Origin: Bermanella sp034112345
Lineage (GTDB): Bacteria > Pseudomonadota > Gammaproteobacteria > Pseudomonadales > Oceanobacteraceae
Direction: 5' to 3'
Length of the DNA stretch: 26,976 bases
NCBI GenBank assembly: GCA_034112345.1
Contig: JAWUVN010000001.1
Coordinates: forward strand, 1-26,976
Part shown: in pieces, positions 16,582 through 25,373 of the stretch
Layout: the number at the start of each line of letters is the position of its first letter
How positions within the stretch are numbered: the stretch's first letter is position 1
Notes under the pieces: generated by a model
Told to the model about the DNA's origin: nothing
Seen by the model: the letters and a program-made list of their open reading frames with translations, nothing else
Database searches by the model: none
Translations under genes and position numbers: made by a program

Positions 16582-16625
16582 AGAATCATGCAGTCTTGCA
16601 GACTGTAATCTGGATTCTGTTTTAT
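16582..16625 (+). terminator. Candidate terminator behind the Fur-controlled small gene
   Basis: Nested arms AGAATC (16582-16587) with GATTCT (16613-16618), and CAGTCT (16591-16596) with AGACTG (16600-16605), are followed by GTTTTATT. The outer stem is broken by an internal loop, so strength is uncertain. The left part also resembles a weak Fur box. Confidence 0.45.
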
Positions 16626-16767
16626 TAGAGAAATATGTGGTTGGATTCACCTGTTTGATGCCGATATTTCGCAGCATAACAGCTTACAATACAAGCCTTT
16701 GGATGTTGAAAGGGAGGTACCATTTTTGCACGCGATGAATCGTTTCTAAGAGCATGAATGTGTTGTT

Positions 16768-19700
16768 ATGTATGCGTTACATTTAAAGCTCGTAAGCTGG
16801 AAAAATCAATATAATAACCTAGAATTAATGTATACCCTAAAACATGGGTCTCAGGACGAGCTTAACTGGCCCATGACGATCGCCAATAAAAATATCACCC
16901 TTAGGCAAACGCTGCTGATTACAGGGGCTATGCTGCTTTTGCTTTATGGCGCGATCCTATTCATTTACCAGCACCTATCTTTTAATCAAATCAAAACAGA
17001 ATTTCAGCAGCGTATTAGCAGTGAAATAGATGCACGCCAACATACCATCCAAAAAAATATCAATAAACAGCATCAGCGCATTCAATTTTTATACACCATA
17101 CCTCCAATACAGGGGATTGCTAGAGCCACGGCCAATAATGGAATAGACCCTGTTGACCAGACAAAGCTGAAGGGGTGGAAAACCCGACTGTCGACTATTT
17201 TTGAAGGGTATTTACAAAACTACCCTGATATTAATCAAATTCGTTATATTGGTGTAGCAAATAACGGTAAAGAAATTGTACGGGTTGATCGGCGCGGCTC
17301 TCATATAAAAACCATTACACCTACACGATTGCAATCTAAGGGTGACACTGATTACTTTAAAGAAATAAGTAAGTATCACCCCCGCAAAGTTTATATCTCA
17401 AATATTAACTTAAACCGTGAGTATGGAGAGATACAACTGCCTTACTCTCCAACTCAGCGCATCGCCATGCCCGTTTTTGGCTTAGATAATAAGATATTTG
17501 GTATTGTGATTATAAATATTGATGCGCCTTATCAAATAGATGAATTTACAAATAGTTTAAATGAAGACCTAAGTATCTATATTCTGAACAGTAGTGGAGG
17601 CTATGTTTATAATCCTGCTAATGAAATGTCATTTTTATTCGAATTCAATAAAGACAGTAATTGGAGGAATGACTTTCAAGAAATGTCAGAAAAAGTTAAT
17701 GGCAGTGATTTAATGGAAGCTGTTAATCTTGAAAGTAATAAAAAGATTTATTATTTAAGTAATAAAATATTACTTTCAGGAATAGAAGAGGGTCGGTTTT
17801 TAACGTTAGTGATTGGTGTGGATGAGTCTATTTTAAATGCATTTATTTATGATCGTACCAGAACTCTAGCAGAGATACTCGGCGTTCTATTAGTGATAGT
17901 TTTTGTATTATTTTCTGTCTATCAAGTGAATATACATAAAAGAATTAGCATGATTTATGATCAAGCTGAGTTTAAAGCCATAGTATCGGGTTCTCACGAA
18001 GGTATTGTGGCAATGGATAAATTAGGGATTATTAATAGTTGGAATAATGCTGCCAATAATATCACTGGTTATACTGAACAAATGGCCAAAGGACAGTCGG
18101 TATTTGATTTGTTTTTAACTGATGCTCAGAAAAAAGTGATAGAGCCTACTATCAAAAGTGTGTACGAAAATGGTGATTCAATTACATTTGAATGTCATGC
18201 TAAAACTCGAAAAGGCAGTCATATAATATTGGTAATAAATCTCTCACCTATTACCTTAGATAGTGGTAATACAATTGGTGTGGCGGCATTGTTTAGTGAT
18301 GTGACCGGAAAAAAACAAATTGAAAAAGACATTCTAGAACTTAATTCTTCACTTGAAGAAAAAGTTAAAAATAGAACCAAAGAATTAGAAGATGCACGTA
18401 ATAATGCGATAGATGCAAATATGATAAAAAGTGACTTTATTGCAAATGTAAGTCATGAAATTAGAACGCCGATGAATGGTGTTCTGGGAATGCTTGATTT
18501 ATTGGCCAAAGACACGTTGACTAAGCGTCAGCGTCATCAATTGGAAATGGCTAAGTACTCAGCTCAAAATTTAACGCACTTGGTAAATGACATTTTGGAT
18601 ATGTCAAAAATTGAGTCGGGTAAGCTTGAAGTCGATGAAAGTGAATTCAACTTGGTTAAATTACTATCTGATATTTCATCTTCGTTATCCATTCGCATTC
18701 AAGCTAAAGACATTGATCTTATTTTAGATGCTACAAAAATACAGCATGAGAATGTAATAGGCGATTCCATGCGAATTAATCAAATCATCACTAACCTTGT
18801 CGGTAATTCGTTAAAGTTTACAGAACAGGGTGAAATTATTGTTACTGCAGAGACTCAAGAAAAAAACAACGGTAATATTATTTTAAAGTGTAACGTGATG
18901 GATACAGGAAAGGGTATTGCACCAGACAAAATAGATTCTTTATTTGAATCATTTACTCAAGAAAATAGCAGTATCACTAAACAGTATGGTGGCACTGGAT
19001 TAGGGCTAACTATTAGTAGACAGTTGTGCACGTTAATGAACGGGTCGATTACTGCAAATAGCATAGAAGGTGAGGGGAGTACCTTTAGTTTTGATGTTGA
19101 GCTTCAAACAAGCCCAGCTAAAGAGAATGAGATTCTAGACCGCCGTTATCCAAAATCGACTATATTAATTGCCAGCGCTAATGTGCGCCTGCTTGAGTCT
19201 TTAGATATACAGTTGCAAAATTTTGGGTGTGAAACACATATTGCTGATTCTCACTATACATTGCATAACGCATTAGAAGGCGATCAGACGTTTGATTTGG
19301 CCTTGGTAGATGATCAGCTATCTAATACTATTATTTCTGAACTAGAAGAATTTAACATGAAAGGTGTTATCGATAAGTCGACCATCTATATTTTAGAAAG
19401 CTCTAAAGATAGCCTAATCGACAGGCATCATTTTAAAAATATTATGAAACCGGTTACTCCCGTTAGCTTGGTGTATTGCTTAAATAATGTATTTAATTGT
19501 AATGATCCGAGCAAGAGCCTAAAAAATACAAATAAAAACGATGCTAATAATCCGCTTAAAGGCTGCTCTATTTTAATTGTAGATGACAACCTAATTAATC
19601 TTGAAGTCGCACAAGGCGTCATTGAAGAGTTTGAAGCAGACATTATATTAGCCAATAGTGCGCAAGCGTGTTTTGAGGAAATATCAAAGCAACATTTTGA

Positions 19701-19938
19701 TTTTGTGTTAATGGATTGCCAAATGCCTAAGATGGATGGGTATACCGCCACTCGAAAAATTCGTAATGGTGAATTTGGAGATGCCAATAAAGATTTAGTC
19801 ATTATCGCCATGACAGCCCATGCCATGACAGGGGCTAGAGACACTTGTATAACCGCAGGTATGAATGACTATATACCTAAACCCATAAACCCTGCATTTA
19901 TCAAGGCCACGCTGTTAAAGTGGGTTGATCCTAAGTAA
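16768..19938 (+). CDS. Hybrid sensor histidine kinase (Cache-like sensor, PAS, HisKA, HATPase, two receiver domains)
   Basis: This 1056-residue inner-membrane kinase has TM1 near 45-67 and a periplasmic Cache-like sensor (about 75-350, with RYIGVANNGKEIVRVDR and YISNINLNREYGEIQLP). TM2 lies near 365-385, PAS about 400-520, and a short coiled coil follows. HisKA contains His563 in NVSHEIRTPMNGVLGM. The ATPase has Asn676/Asn680, DTGKGIAP and GGTGLGL (741-747). Two receiver domains follow. The second (932-1050) is complete: Asp939-Asp940, phospho-acceptor Asp983 in LMDCQMPKMDG, and Lys1038. The first (about 796-915) lacks the acidic pair (ILIASANV) but keeps Asp848/Asp849 and a KP motif, so it looks degenerate. 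No HPt domain or partner regulator is adjacent. The start is uncertain: no good ribosome-binding site precedes 16768, 16828 or 16873. Confidence 0.92.
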   Translation: MYALHLKLVSWKNQYNNLELMYTLKHGSQDELNWPMTIANKNITLRQTLLITGAMLLLLYGAILFIYQHLSFNQIKTEFQQRISSEIDARQHTIQKNINKQHQRIQFLYTIPPIQGIARATANNGIDPVDQTKLKGWKTRLSTIFEGYLQNYPDINQIRYIGVANNGKEIVRVDRRGSHIKTITPTRLQSKGDTDYFKEISKYHPRKVYISNINLNREYGEIQLPYSPTQRIAMPVFGLDNKIFGIVIINIDAPYQIDEFTNSLNEDLSIYILNSSGGYVYNPANEMSFLFEFNKDSNWRNDFQEMSEKVNGSDLMEAVNLESNKKIYYLSNKILLSGIEEGRFLTLVIGVDESILNAFIYDRTRTLAEILGVLLVIVFVLFSVYQVNIHKRISMIYDQAEFKAIVSGSHEGIVAMDKLGIINSWNNAANNITGYTEQMAKGQSVFDLFLTDAQKKVIEPTIKSVYENGDSITFECHAKTRKGSHIILVINLSPITLDSGNTIGVAALFSDVTGKKQIEKDILELNSSLEEKVKNRTKELEDARNNAIDANMIKSDFIANVSHEIRTPMNGVLGMLDLLAKDTLTKRQRHQLEMAKYSAQNLTHLVNDILDMSKIESGKLEVDESEFNLVKLLSDISSSLSIRIQAKDIDLILDATKIQHENVIGDSMRINQIITNLVGNSLKFTEQGEIIVTAETQEKNNGNIILKCNVMDTGKGIAPDKIDSLFESFTQENSSITKQYGGTGLGLTISRQLCTLMNGSITANSIEGEGSTFSFDVELQTSPAKENEILDRRYPKSTILIASANVRLLESLDIQLQNFGCETHIADSHYTLHNALEGDQTFDLALVDDQLSNTIISELEEFNMKGVIDKSTIYILESSKDSLIDRHHFKNIMKPVTPVSLVYCLNNVFNCNDPSKSLKNTNKNDANNPLKGCSILIVDDNLINLEVAQGVIEEFEADIILANSAQACFEEISKQHFDFVLMDCQMPKMDGYTATRKIRNGEFGDANKDLVIIAMTAHAMTGARDTCITAGMNDYIPKPINPAFIKATLLKWVDPK

Positions 19939-20233
19939 GCCTGTGTTTTTACGCTTTATCTGCTTAATCAGAGCCATTCTAGAGGAATCGACGTTATTAA
20001 CTGAGCGTTTAAAGATTACACCTAAGTAGGGCTTCACCCTTTAATGCTAATCGTGGCAACACAGAATCCCCCATCATCTTGATTATCAGAATACAGTGAA
20101 AAGTAACCTAGTTGTCAGTCATAGAGCACCCCGTATGGGCGATTAGGCCAATCAACAAGAGTCATATAGCTCTGGTTCTATTGGGTGAAATCGGCAATAA
20201 TCCACCAATATTGCTAATTAGAGTCTCAATTTC

Positions 20234-21082
20234 GTGAATTACCTTAATTTAACCGACAGTGCTGCAAGCTACATTCAAACCTCAATTAAAGAGGGTGTTG
20301 TTACCATTCAGATGAACACGCCGAAGAAGCTAAACGGCTGGACAAATGAAATGATGGAAGCGTTTTCGAGTGCATTCGAAAACGCCAAGCAAGATGCCGA
20401 CACTAAAGCGGTTATTTTTACAGGCGTGGGCAATTACTTTTCAGCAGGTGTTAACTTGGGCGGTACCATCAAGGTTATGCATCCTAAAACCTTGCACTCT
20501 TTAATCTTAAATCACAACCAAGGCTTATTTGAGTTATTCCTTGATTTTCCTAAACCAATATTAGTGGCTGTTAATGGCCCGGCGATTGGTGCAAGCGTAA
20601 CATCGGCAACCTTGTGTGACGGTATTATTGCTTCTGATACAGCAACATTCTTAACACCATTTGCAGCGTTAGGCATTACACCAGAAGGGTGTTCAAGCAT
20701 ACATTTTGCCAGACTAATGGGTGAACAAAATGCACAGCGCATGCTGGGTAGCGAAGGTTGGAAACCTACAGCACAAGAAGCATTAGAAGCAGGCTTGGTA
20801 CAATCGGTTGTAGCCAAAGATCAGCTTCAAGATGAGGCTCAAAAAATTGCACAAGACTGGGTGGCCACAGGTCGCGTACGTACTTTTCTTGGGGGCAGTG
20901 AATTAGCCGAATTAAAAGCGGTTAACGAGCGTGAATCACTTGAACTGGCTGACCAGTTTTTAGGTGCTAATTTTTTACGTGAACAGTTTAAGTTTCTTTG
21001 GAGTAAGAAGAAGCGCGTACCAGCGATAGTATTCTTATTGCTTTGGTTATCACGCCCACTTTGGAAGTTTCTTTTAAAGTAA
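20234..21082 (+). CDS. Delta3-delta2-enoyl-CoA isomerase-like crotonase with hydrophobic C-terminal tail
   Basis: This 282-residue protein starts at a GTG (20234); a TAG lies in frame just upstream and the next ATG would cut into the fold. Crotonase motifs are FSAGVNLGG (oxyanion hole) and NGPAIGASVTSATLCDGIIAS. The segment FAALGITPEGCSS carries Glu151, which matches the single catalytic glutamate of peroxisomal-type enoyl-CoA isomerases (ECI2). It should shift 3-enoyl-CoA to 2-trans-enoyl-CoA in beta-oxidation of unsaturated fatty acids. After the fold come a cluster of lysines (about 258-261) and a hydrophobic, Trp-rich end (262-282), which may attach the enzyme to the membrane. It is monocistronic with its own terminator. 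Confidence 0.87.
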   Translation: MNYLNLTDSAASYIQTSIKEGVVTIQMNTPKKLNGWTNEMMEAFSSAFENAKQDADTKAVIFTGVGNYFSAGVNLGGTIKVMHPKTLHSLILNHNQGLFELFLDFPKPILVAVNGPAIGASVTSATLCDGIIASDTATFLTPFAALGITPEGCSSIHFARLMGEQNAQRMLGSEGWKPTAQEALEAGLVQSVVAKDQLQDEAQKIAQDWVATGRVRTFLGGSELAELKAVNERESLELADQFLGANFLREQFKFLWSKKKRVPAIVFLLLWLSRPLWKFLLK

Positions 21083-21118
21083 GGGTATATTAACGCCCAT
21101 GATTAAGGGCTTGTGAAT

Positions 21119-21150
21119 AAAAAGGGAAAGCATATGCTTTCCCTTTTTTG
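21119..21150. terminator. Strong bidirectional terminator
   Basis: A 14-bp stem with AAAAAGGGAAAGCA (21119-21132) on one side and its complement up to 21148 on the other is flanked by A and T runs. It separates the isomerase gene (plus) from nhaD (minus), whose stop is at 21171. Confidence 0.92.
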
Positions 21151-21170
21151 TTGTTATAAAAAATGTGTCT

Positions 21171-22532
21171 TTAACCATTCAAAAGATAGTGAGCATAAAT
21201 ACTGGCAGCGTAGCCCAAAGCAATAGCCCAGCTCCATTTCATGTGACTGAAAAATGTATACAAGCCTTTTGATTGCCCCATTAAGGCCACGCCTGCTGCT
21301 GAACCCACAGATAGTAAACTGCCACCCACACCCGCTGTCATGGTGACCAGTAACCATTGATAAGTATTCATCTCGTAGTTCATAGTCAATATGGCAAACA
21401 TAACGGGAATGTTATCAACCACAGCCGATACCAAGCCCGCAATGATGTTGGCATTAGTTGGGCCTAAGCCATCGTAAAGAAAATGTGACACATATCCTAG
21501 GTAACCAATGGTGGCGAGGCCTCCGACACAAAATATTACACCAAAAAAGAATAATAGAGTGTCCCACTCGGCTTTGGATACTTCAGAAAAAATATTGAAT
21601 TCAGTTAACGATTCCTTCGACTTACGGTCTTTTATTTTGATGTAGTAAGCAAAAAAGAATAGATAAGACAGCCCCATCATCATGCCTAAAAAGGGTGGTA
21701 AATGAAGAACTTGTTCAAATGTAACGGCGGTTATTATGGTGCAAATGAATAACACGCATACGGTTATTCCACCTGGTTTCATTGTGGCAAATTGTTCAGG
21801 GCTGGCGGGTGTGTCTTTTGGTATAGCCAAGCTCATGAAAAATGCGGGAATCAGAAAGTTAATTAAAGAAGGAATAAATAAGTTAAAGAATTCAAAAAAT
21901 GTCACATGCCCTGACTGCCAAACCATTAACGTAGTGATGTCTCCAAATGGGCTAAAGGCACCGCCTGCATTGGATGCCACAACAATGTTGATAAATGCCA
22001 CGCTAACAAATGTAGGTTTGTCTGAGCCGACGGCCAATACAACGGCGCCCATAATTAATGCTGTGGTTAAATTGTCGGCAATTGGTGAGATAAAAAAGGC
22101 TAAAAAGCCGGTGATCCAAAACAGTTGTTTATAACTGTAATGACGTTTAATTAACCAGGCTCTTAAGGTTTCAAATACATTGCGTTCGGTCATGGCATTC
22201 ACATACACCATGGCAGTTAATAAGAATAATAACAGTGATGAAAATTCTAGTAGGTTATGTGAAATAGCTTGGTCAATAATGTCTGACCCGTTATCAACGG
22301 TTTTGGCCAATATCGCGGTTAATATCCAAATAAGGCCAGCAGCCAATACTACCGGTTTGGATTTTCTTAAATGAATAAACTCTTCAGTGATCACAAAGCT
22401 ATAAGCAATCACAAATATGATTAACGCGACTATACCCAAAGATGATGAGGTCATGTTCAAACTGGCATCATTAGATGCCATTGCAGGCATGCTACCGCAT
22501 ACACTAAGCAGAAAAATAACTAAAGATTTCAA
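21171..22532 (-). CDS. nhaD: Na+/H+ antiporter, NhaD type
   Basis: This 453-residue inner-membrane protein of the IT superfamily has an N-terminal signal-like segment (1-19) and about 11-13 TM helices. Family features visible are FVITEEFIHLRKSKPVVLAAGLIW near 45-69, the conserved ISPIADNLTTALIMGAVVLAV (about 148-168), VASNAGGAFSPFGDITTLMVWQSG, and a C-terminal SAVVDNIPVMFAILTM with VGSAAGVALMG. NhaD exchanges sodium for protons at alkaline pH and is typical of marine and haloalkaliphilic bacteria. AGGAT lies about 10 bases ahead of the ATG at 22530-22532. It is monocistronic; the next gene on this strand, a small secreted protein, lies 103 bases upstream. Confidence 0.93.
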   Translation of the reverse strand: MKSLVIFLLSVCGSMPAMASNDASLNMTSSSLGIVALIIFVIAYSFVITEEFIHLRKSKPVVLAAGLIWILTAILAKTVDNGSDIIDQAISHNLLEFSSLLLFLLTAMVYVNAMTERNVFETLRAWLIKRHYSYKQLFWITGFLAFFISPIADNLTTALIMGAVVLAVGSDKPTFVSVAFINIVVASNAGGAFSPFGDITTLMVWQSGHVTFFEFFNLFIPSLINFLIPAFFMSLAIPKDTPASPEQFATMKPGGITVCVLFICTIITAVTFEQVLHLPPFLGMMMGLSYLFFFAYYIKIKDRKSKESLTEFNIFSEVSKAEWDTLLFFFGVIFCVGGLATIGYLGYVSHFLYDGLGPTNANIIAGLVSAVVDNIPVMFAILTMNYEMNTYQWLLVTMTAGVGGSLLSVGSAAGVALMGQSKGLYTFFSHMKWSWAIALGYAASIYAHYLLNG

Positions 22533-22635
22533 GATTAATCCTAATACTTAACAACAATAATAAAAGTGAAAAACTCACAGGGGAAATAGGCAGAATTAAC
22601 GGATACTTGCCAATTTATAAAAATAATATGGGGTG

Positions 22636-22917
22636 TTATACGTGAAAGGGTGGTGCCTGAGGTTGCGCAGAAGAACGGTGTAAAAGTGCGACGAATACCA
22701 AGTAATCATACTGAGTATAAATACGTGCTTGCTTAGAAGTGGTTGGATATGAAAAAGACTCAACGTCAGAGCCATCGTTGTGCTCAGTTTCTTCTGTTTG
22801 GTCTAGTGTGCATTCAATAATTTCAGCATTAATCGCCACATCACCTTGCATTGCTTCAGCATTACAGAAGCTAATGGATGTTATTAAAACTAAAAACAGT
22901 AAGAGTTTTATGTGCAC
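22636..22917 (-). CDS. Small secreted protein of unknown function
   Basis: Beginning at a GTG (22915-22917), this encodes 93 residues with a convincing signal peptide (Lys4, then a hydrophobic core LLLFLVLITSISFC, cleavage probably after Asn-Ala-Glu-Ala near 19-22). The mature part is acidic in its first half (TEETEHNDGSD), ends in LLHRSSAQPQAPPFHV, and has one cysteine (about residue 37). I recognise no family. It lies upstream of nhaD on the same strand, and the 103-base gap leaves cotranscription open. There is no clear ribosome-binding site, so the start is uncertain, but no better in-frame codon lies upstream. Confidence 0.6.
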   Translation of the reverse strand: MHIKLLLFLVLITSISFCNAEAMQGDVAINAEIIECTLDQTEETEHNDGSDVESFSYPTTSKQARIYTQYDYLVFVALLHRSSAQPQAPPFHV

Positions 22918-23317
22918 AGGGTAACCAAAAAATGAGCAACTGCGAATCAGATATAAATAGCCTGATTCGAGTGTTTGAATCGGGTCTATATTAACATTAC
23001 TTTATGGTTTTATATATTACGATGTCACTTTAATTGCTATTAACTCTTTAAGTAAGTTGTCAGCGATAGAATAGATCAGATCATGAATGGCCAGTTATTG
23101 GCCCTGCTCCTTTGCGTGTTGCACAATCTTGTTTTTGGTGAGATTGTTTACCTACGCTATTACATGTAATTCACATTAGTGGTTAACTCGCTTAAGTTCG
23201 AACTTTAAGCTGTAAGTTTGGCTGTATTATGATGTCGACGTGAATGCTAGATACAGGAAAAGATCAATTGTGTTCAGATTGATCGCTGTTTAATGTTTTA
23301 TCATTAAGGGAAATATA
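22918..23317. other. Intergenic region with several inverted repeats
   Basis: The 400 bases between the divergent secreted-protein gene and the 328-residue gene hold no gene that I can support. They are rich in small palindromes: CGAATCAG/CTGATTCG (22943-22950 with 22962-22969), GGCCA/TGGCC (around 23089-23103), CAATCT/AGATTG (around 23124-23146), and GCTTAAGTT facing AACTTTAAGC (around 23189-23209, one bulge). A structured leader or operator sites are both possible. A good AAGGGAA ribosome-binding site ends the region. Confidence 0.5.
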
Positions 23318-24304
23318 ATGACCACTGAAACGAATACTGATTTGGTATCAGGTTGGGTGGGTGGATTCGAAGAATCAAACACTCAATTTGCTTACCCTGA
23401 CCCAGTTCTTACATCTTTGCCGATGCTGGATAACATGGCCAATATTGATAAACTTCAGCGCCAGCAGGCGGTTAAATGGCCAGAGTTTAGCTGGGAAACT
23501 CAAAAAGGGCAGGCTGACCCTAAGCGATGCTTTCAAATGTTTGCACCGGATATTTCCAGGCTAGGATACACCGACCAAGGCCGAGTGTATTCAATCATAT
23601 GCCCTCAGCAAGGTACTTACTCACCTTCATTTGGCGCTTTGAATGTCGAAGTAACCGTGACAGGACAAAGAGGCTGGGTGAATGAACCCACCAAGCAACT
23701 GGCAGCGGATATGGAAGTAGTGGGTAAAATTTGGTTTAGCCCAAGTGCCCATCAAAAAGAATACGTTAAACTGTTATGGGCCTTCTTTAAAAAAGCGAAT
23801 CTTCCATTCCCTTTTGATAAAGCAAATGCCATTAGAGTGACCACCCATAAGCCGGGTGATCCAAAACAGCCTGTGTTTCCGCTTCGCTTAGGTGAAACCA
23901 CAGAATTCAAGATACCTGATTTCGCTAAACATAAAGATGAAGCCTGGGGTGTTGCTAATTTAGGTGTTGAAATTGGTCCTATTTCTAAAGTGGATCATAC
24001 GATTGTAGATGAGTTCAACCAATTGGTAATGGACGTCTTTAACATGGGGTCAGGAAATATGTTACAGAAGGGAAACATACTAACGTGGGATGTTTGGTTC
24101 ACTCCCCCTGAGCTTGTAAATGTAGAAGAATGGCGAACACATGCTGAAAGATGGCGTGACTCAATTGATGCTGACCATGGAAGCCCTGATGGTGAAGGCT
24201 CGCCTGCTAGGTACTTTGACGGTACAAACTTTAAGCCATTGGATAATATGCTTGATACAGAGCTAGAAAAAATTAAAGGCTTTATTAAAAAACACATGCC
24301 TTAA
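23318..24304 (+). CDS. Soluble protein of unknown function (328 residues)
   Basis: I do not recognise this protein. It is soluble, with no signal peptide or TM segment, and rich in Trp, Phe and Pro. Notable stretches are GGFEESNTQFAYPDPVL near the start, RVYSIICPQQGTYSPSFGAL (about 88-107), KIWFSPSAHQKEYVKLLWAF (about 137-156), and an acidic DADHGSPDGEGSPARYFDG near residue 290, followed by a helical end. There are only two cysteines. The start is firm: AAGGGAA lies 7 bases before the ATG. It is a single gene with its own strong terminator. Codon use does not look unusual by eye. It may be a lineage-specific protein; no function is proposed. Confidence 0.85.
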   Translation: MTTETNTDLVSGWVGGFEESNTQFAYPDPVLTSLPMLDNMANIDKLQRQQAVKWPEFSWETQKGQADPKRCFQMFAPDISRLGYTDQGRVYSIICPQQGTYSPSFGALNVEVTVTGQRGWVNEPTKQLAADMEVVGKIWFSPSAHQKEYVKLLWAFFKKANLPFPFDKANAIRVTTHKPGDPKQPVFPLRLGETTEFKIPDFAKHKDEAWGVANLGVEIGPISKVDHTIVDEFNQLVMDVFNMGSGNMLQKGNILTWDVWFTPPELVNVEEWRTHAERWRDSIDADHGSPDGEGSPARYFDGTNFKPLDNMLDTELEKIKGFIKKHMP

Positions 24305-24365
24305 TGTGCCTCTAAAGATACGACAGGTTTAAATCGGTGTATTGAATGGCCTAGAGTACTTAATT

Positions 24366-24392
24366 AAAAAACCAGCTTCGGCTGGTTTTTTT
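24366..24392. terminator. Strong bidirectional terminator with TTCG loop
   Basis: AAAAAACCAGC (24366-24376) and GCTGGTTTTTT (24381-24391) pair across a TTCG tetraloop. It sits between the 328-residue gene (plus) and the EamA-family exporter (minus, stop at 24462). A small GC hairpin (GGCGTG/CACGCC) follows near 24398-24412. Confidence 0.93.
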
Positions 24393-24461
24393 ATGGAGGC
24401 GTGCATCACGCCCCAAGTCTATTAAGCACATAAATATCGGGCTTTTATAAAGGTAAGAATT

Positions 24462-25373
24462 TTATTGCTTAGGTTGGGCATTAATTTGCAATACCAGGGT
24501 GGCAAATAGGCTTATGACAATGCCGGGTAATATAATGGCTTCTAATTTTATATCTTCAAATATAAACAATAAAATCGCGAGACAAGCAGGGTTTAAAAAA
24601 CTGTAAGCCATGACTTTGTTGGGCCCTAATTCTACCGTGGCTTTTTGATAAAGGTACATGGTTACTACGGTGGCACCAATGACTAAGTAGGCCATGGACC
24701 CCATGAGTGACACATTCAGGTTTTGCCATTCAAGTGGCTCCCCTGATATCAGTAAAGCAAGGCTAACCCACACAACGCCTCCCAGAATGGTGCAAAATAC
24801 TAAGGGAATCATTTCTTCTCCTCGATACAAGTATTTCATCGAAACAGAATATAAGCACATACTGAAAGACCCCGCTAAAAATATCAGATCGCCCTTATTT
24901 AATTCAAACATCAACAGAGCATTAATGTCGGCCTTGAATATTACCCAGCAGGTGCCAATAGCACCTAAGCCATAAGCCAGTAGTCTTTTCTTATCAATGG
25001 GCTGTTTAAATATGATTAGGCATAAGCATGCGGTCACAAGAGGAACAAGTGTGTATAGCGTTCCTGTATTTAGGGTGCTTGTGTACTTAAGCGACTCAAA
25101 TAAGGCGATAAAGAACCCTGAAAAAAACAAACTGATAATCATGGTTTTTGGAAACATGCTTAATAAGCCAAGCCTCCACTTTTTACGTGATAAAACAAAG
25201 GGGCCCAATACCAAGCTGGCACAAATAAATCTTAATAAGGTAAGAGAAATAGGGTTGATAGTATGAACGAGTTGTTGCGACGCAATGAATGATCCAGCCA
25301 CTAAAAGTGTTGCGATTAGTACCAGAAAGTGCGCATAAAAAGGGTGTTTCAAAGTAAGACCTAAATGTCCCAC
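24462..25373 (-). CDS. EamA/DMT-family transporter (putative metabolite exporter)
   Basis: This 303-residue protein has ten predicted TM helices in two EamA repeats (about 13-147 and 160-297). Family signatures include NPISLTLLRFICASLVLGPF in the first half and ATVVTMYLYQKATVELGPNKVMAYSFLNPACLAILL in the second, here split by eye around residue 250. Members export amino acids or other small metabolites, and the substrate is not predictable. The start is a GTG (25371-25373) with no strong ribosome-binding site, so a slightly shorter form is possible. It is monocistronic, ends in the shared bidirectional terminator, and marks the last ordinary gene before the integron-like DNA. Confidence 0.88.
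   Translation of the reverse strand: MGHLGLTLKHPFYAHFLVLIATLLVAGSFIASQQLVHTINPISLTLLRFICASLVLGPFVLSRKKWRLGLLSMFPKTMIISLFFSGFFIALFESLKYTSTLNTGTLYTLVPLVTACLCLIIFKQPIDKKRLLAYGLGAIGTCWVIFKADINALLMFELNKGDLIFLAGSFSMCLYSVSMKYLYRGEEMIPLVFCTILGGVVWVSLALLISGEPLEWQNLNVSLMGSMAYLVIGATVVTMYLYQKATVELGPNKVMAYSFLNPACLAILLFIFEDIKLEAIILPGIVISLFATLVLQINAQPKQ

Noticed and set aside
19428..19844. 138-codon minus-strand frame inside the sensor kinase gene
   Set aside because: It is the complement of the well-supported second receiver domain.
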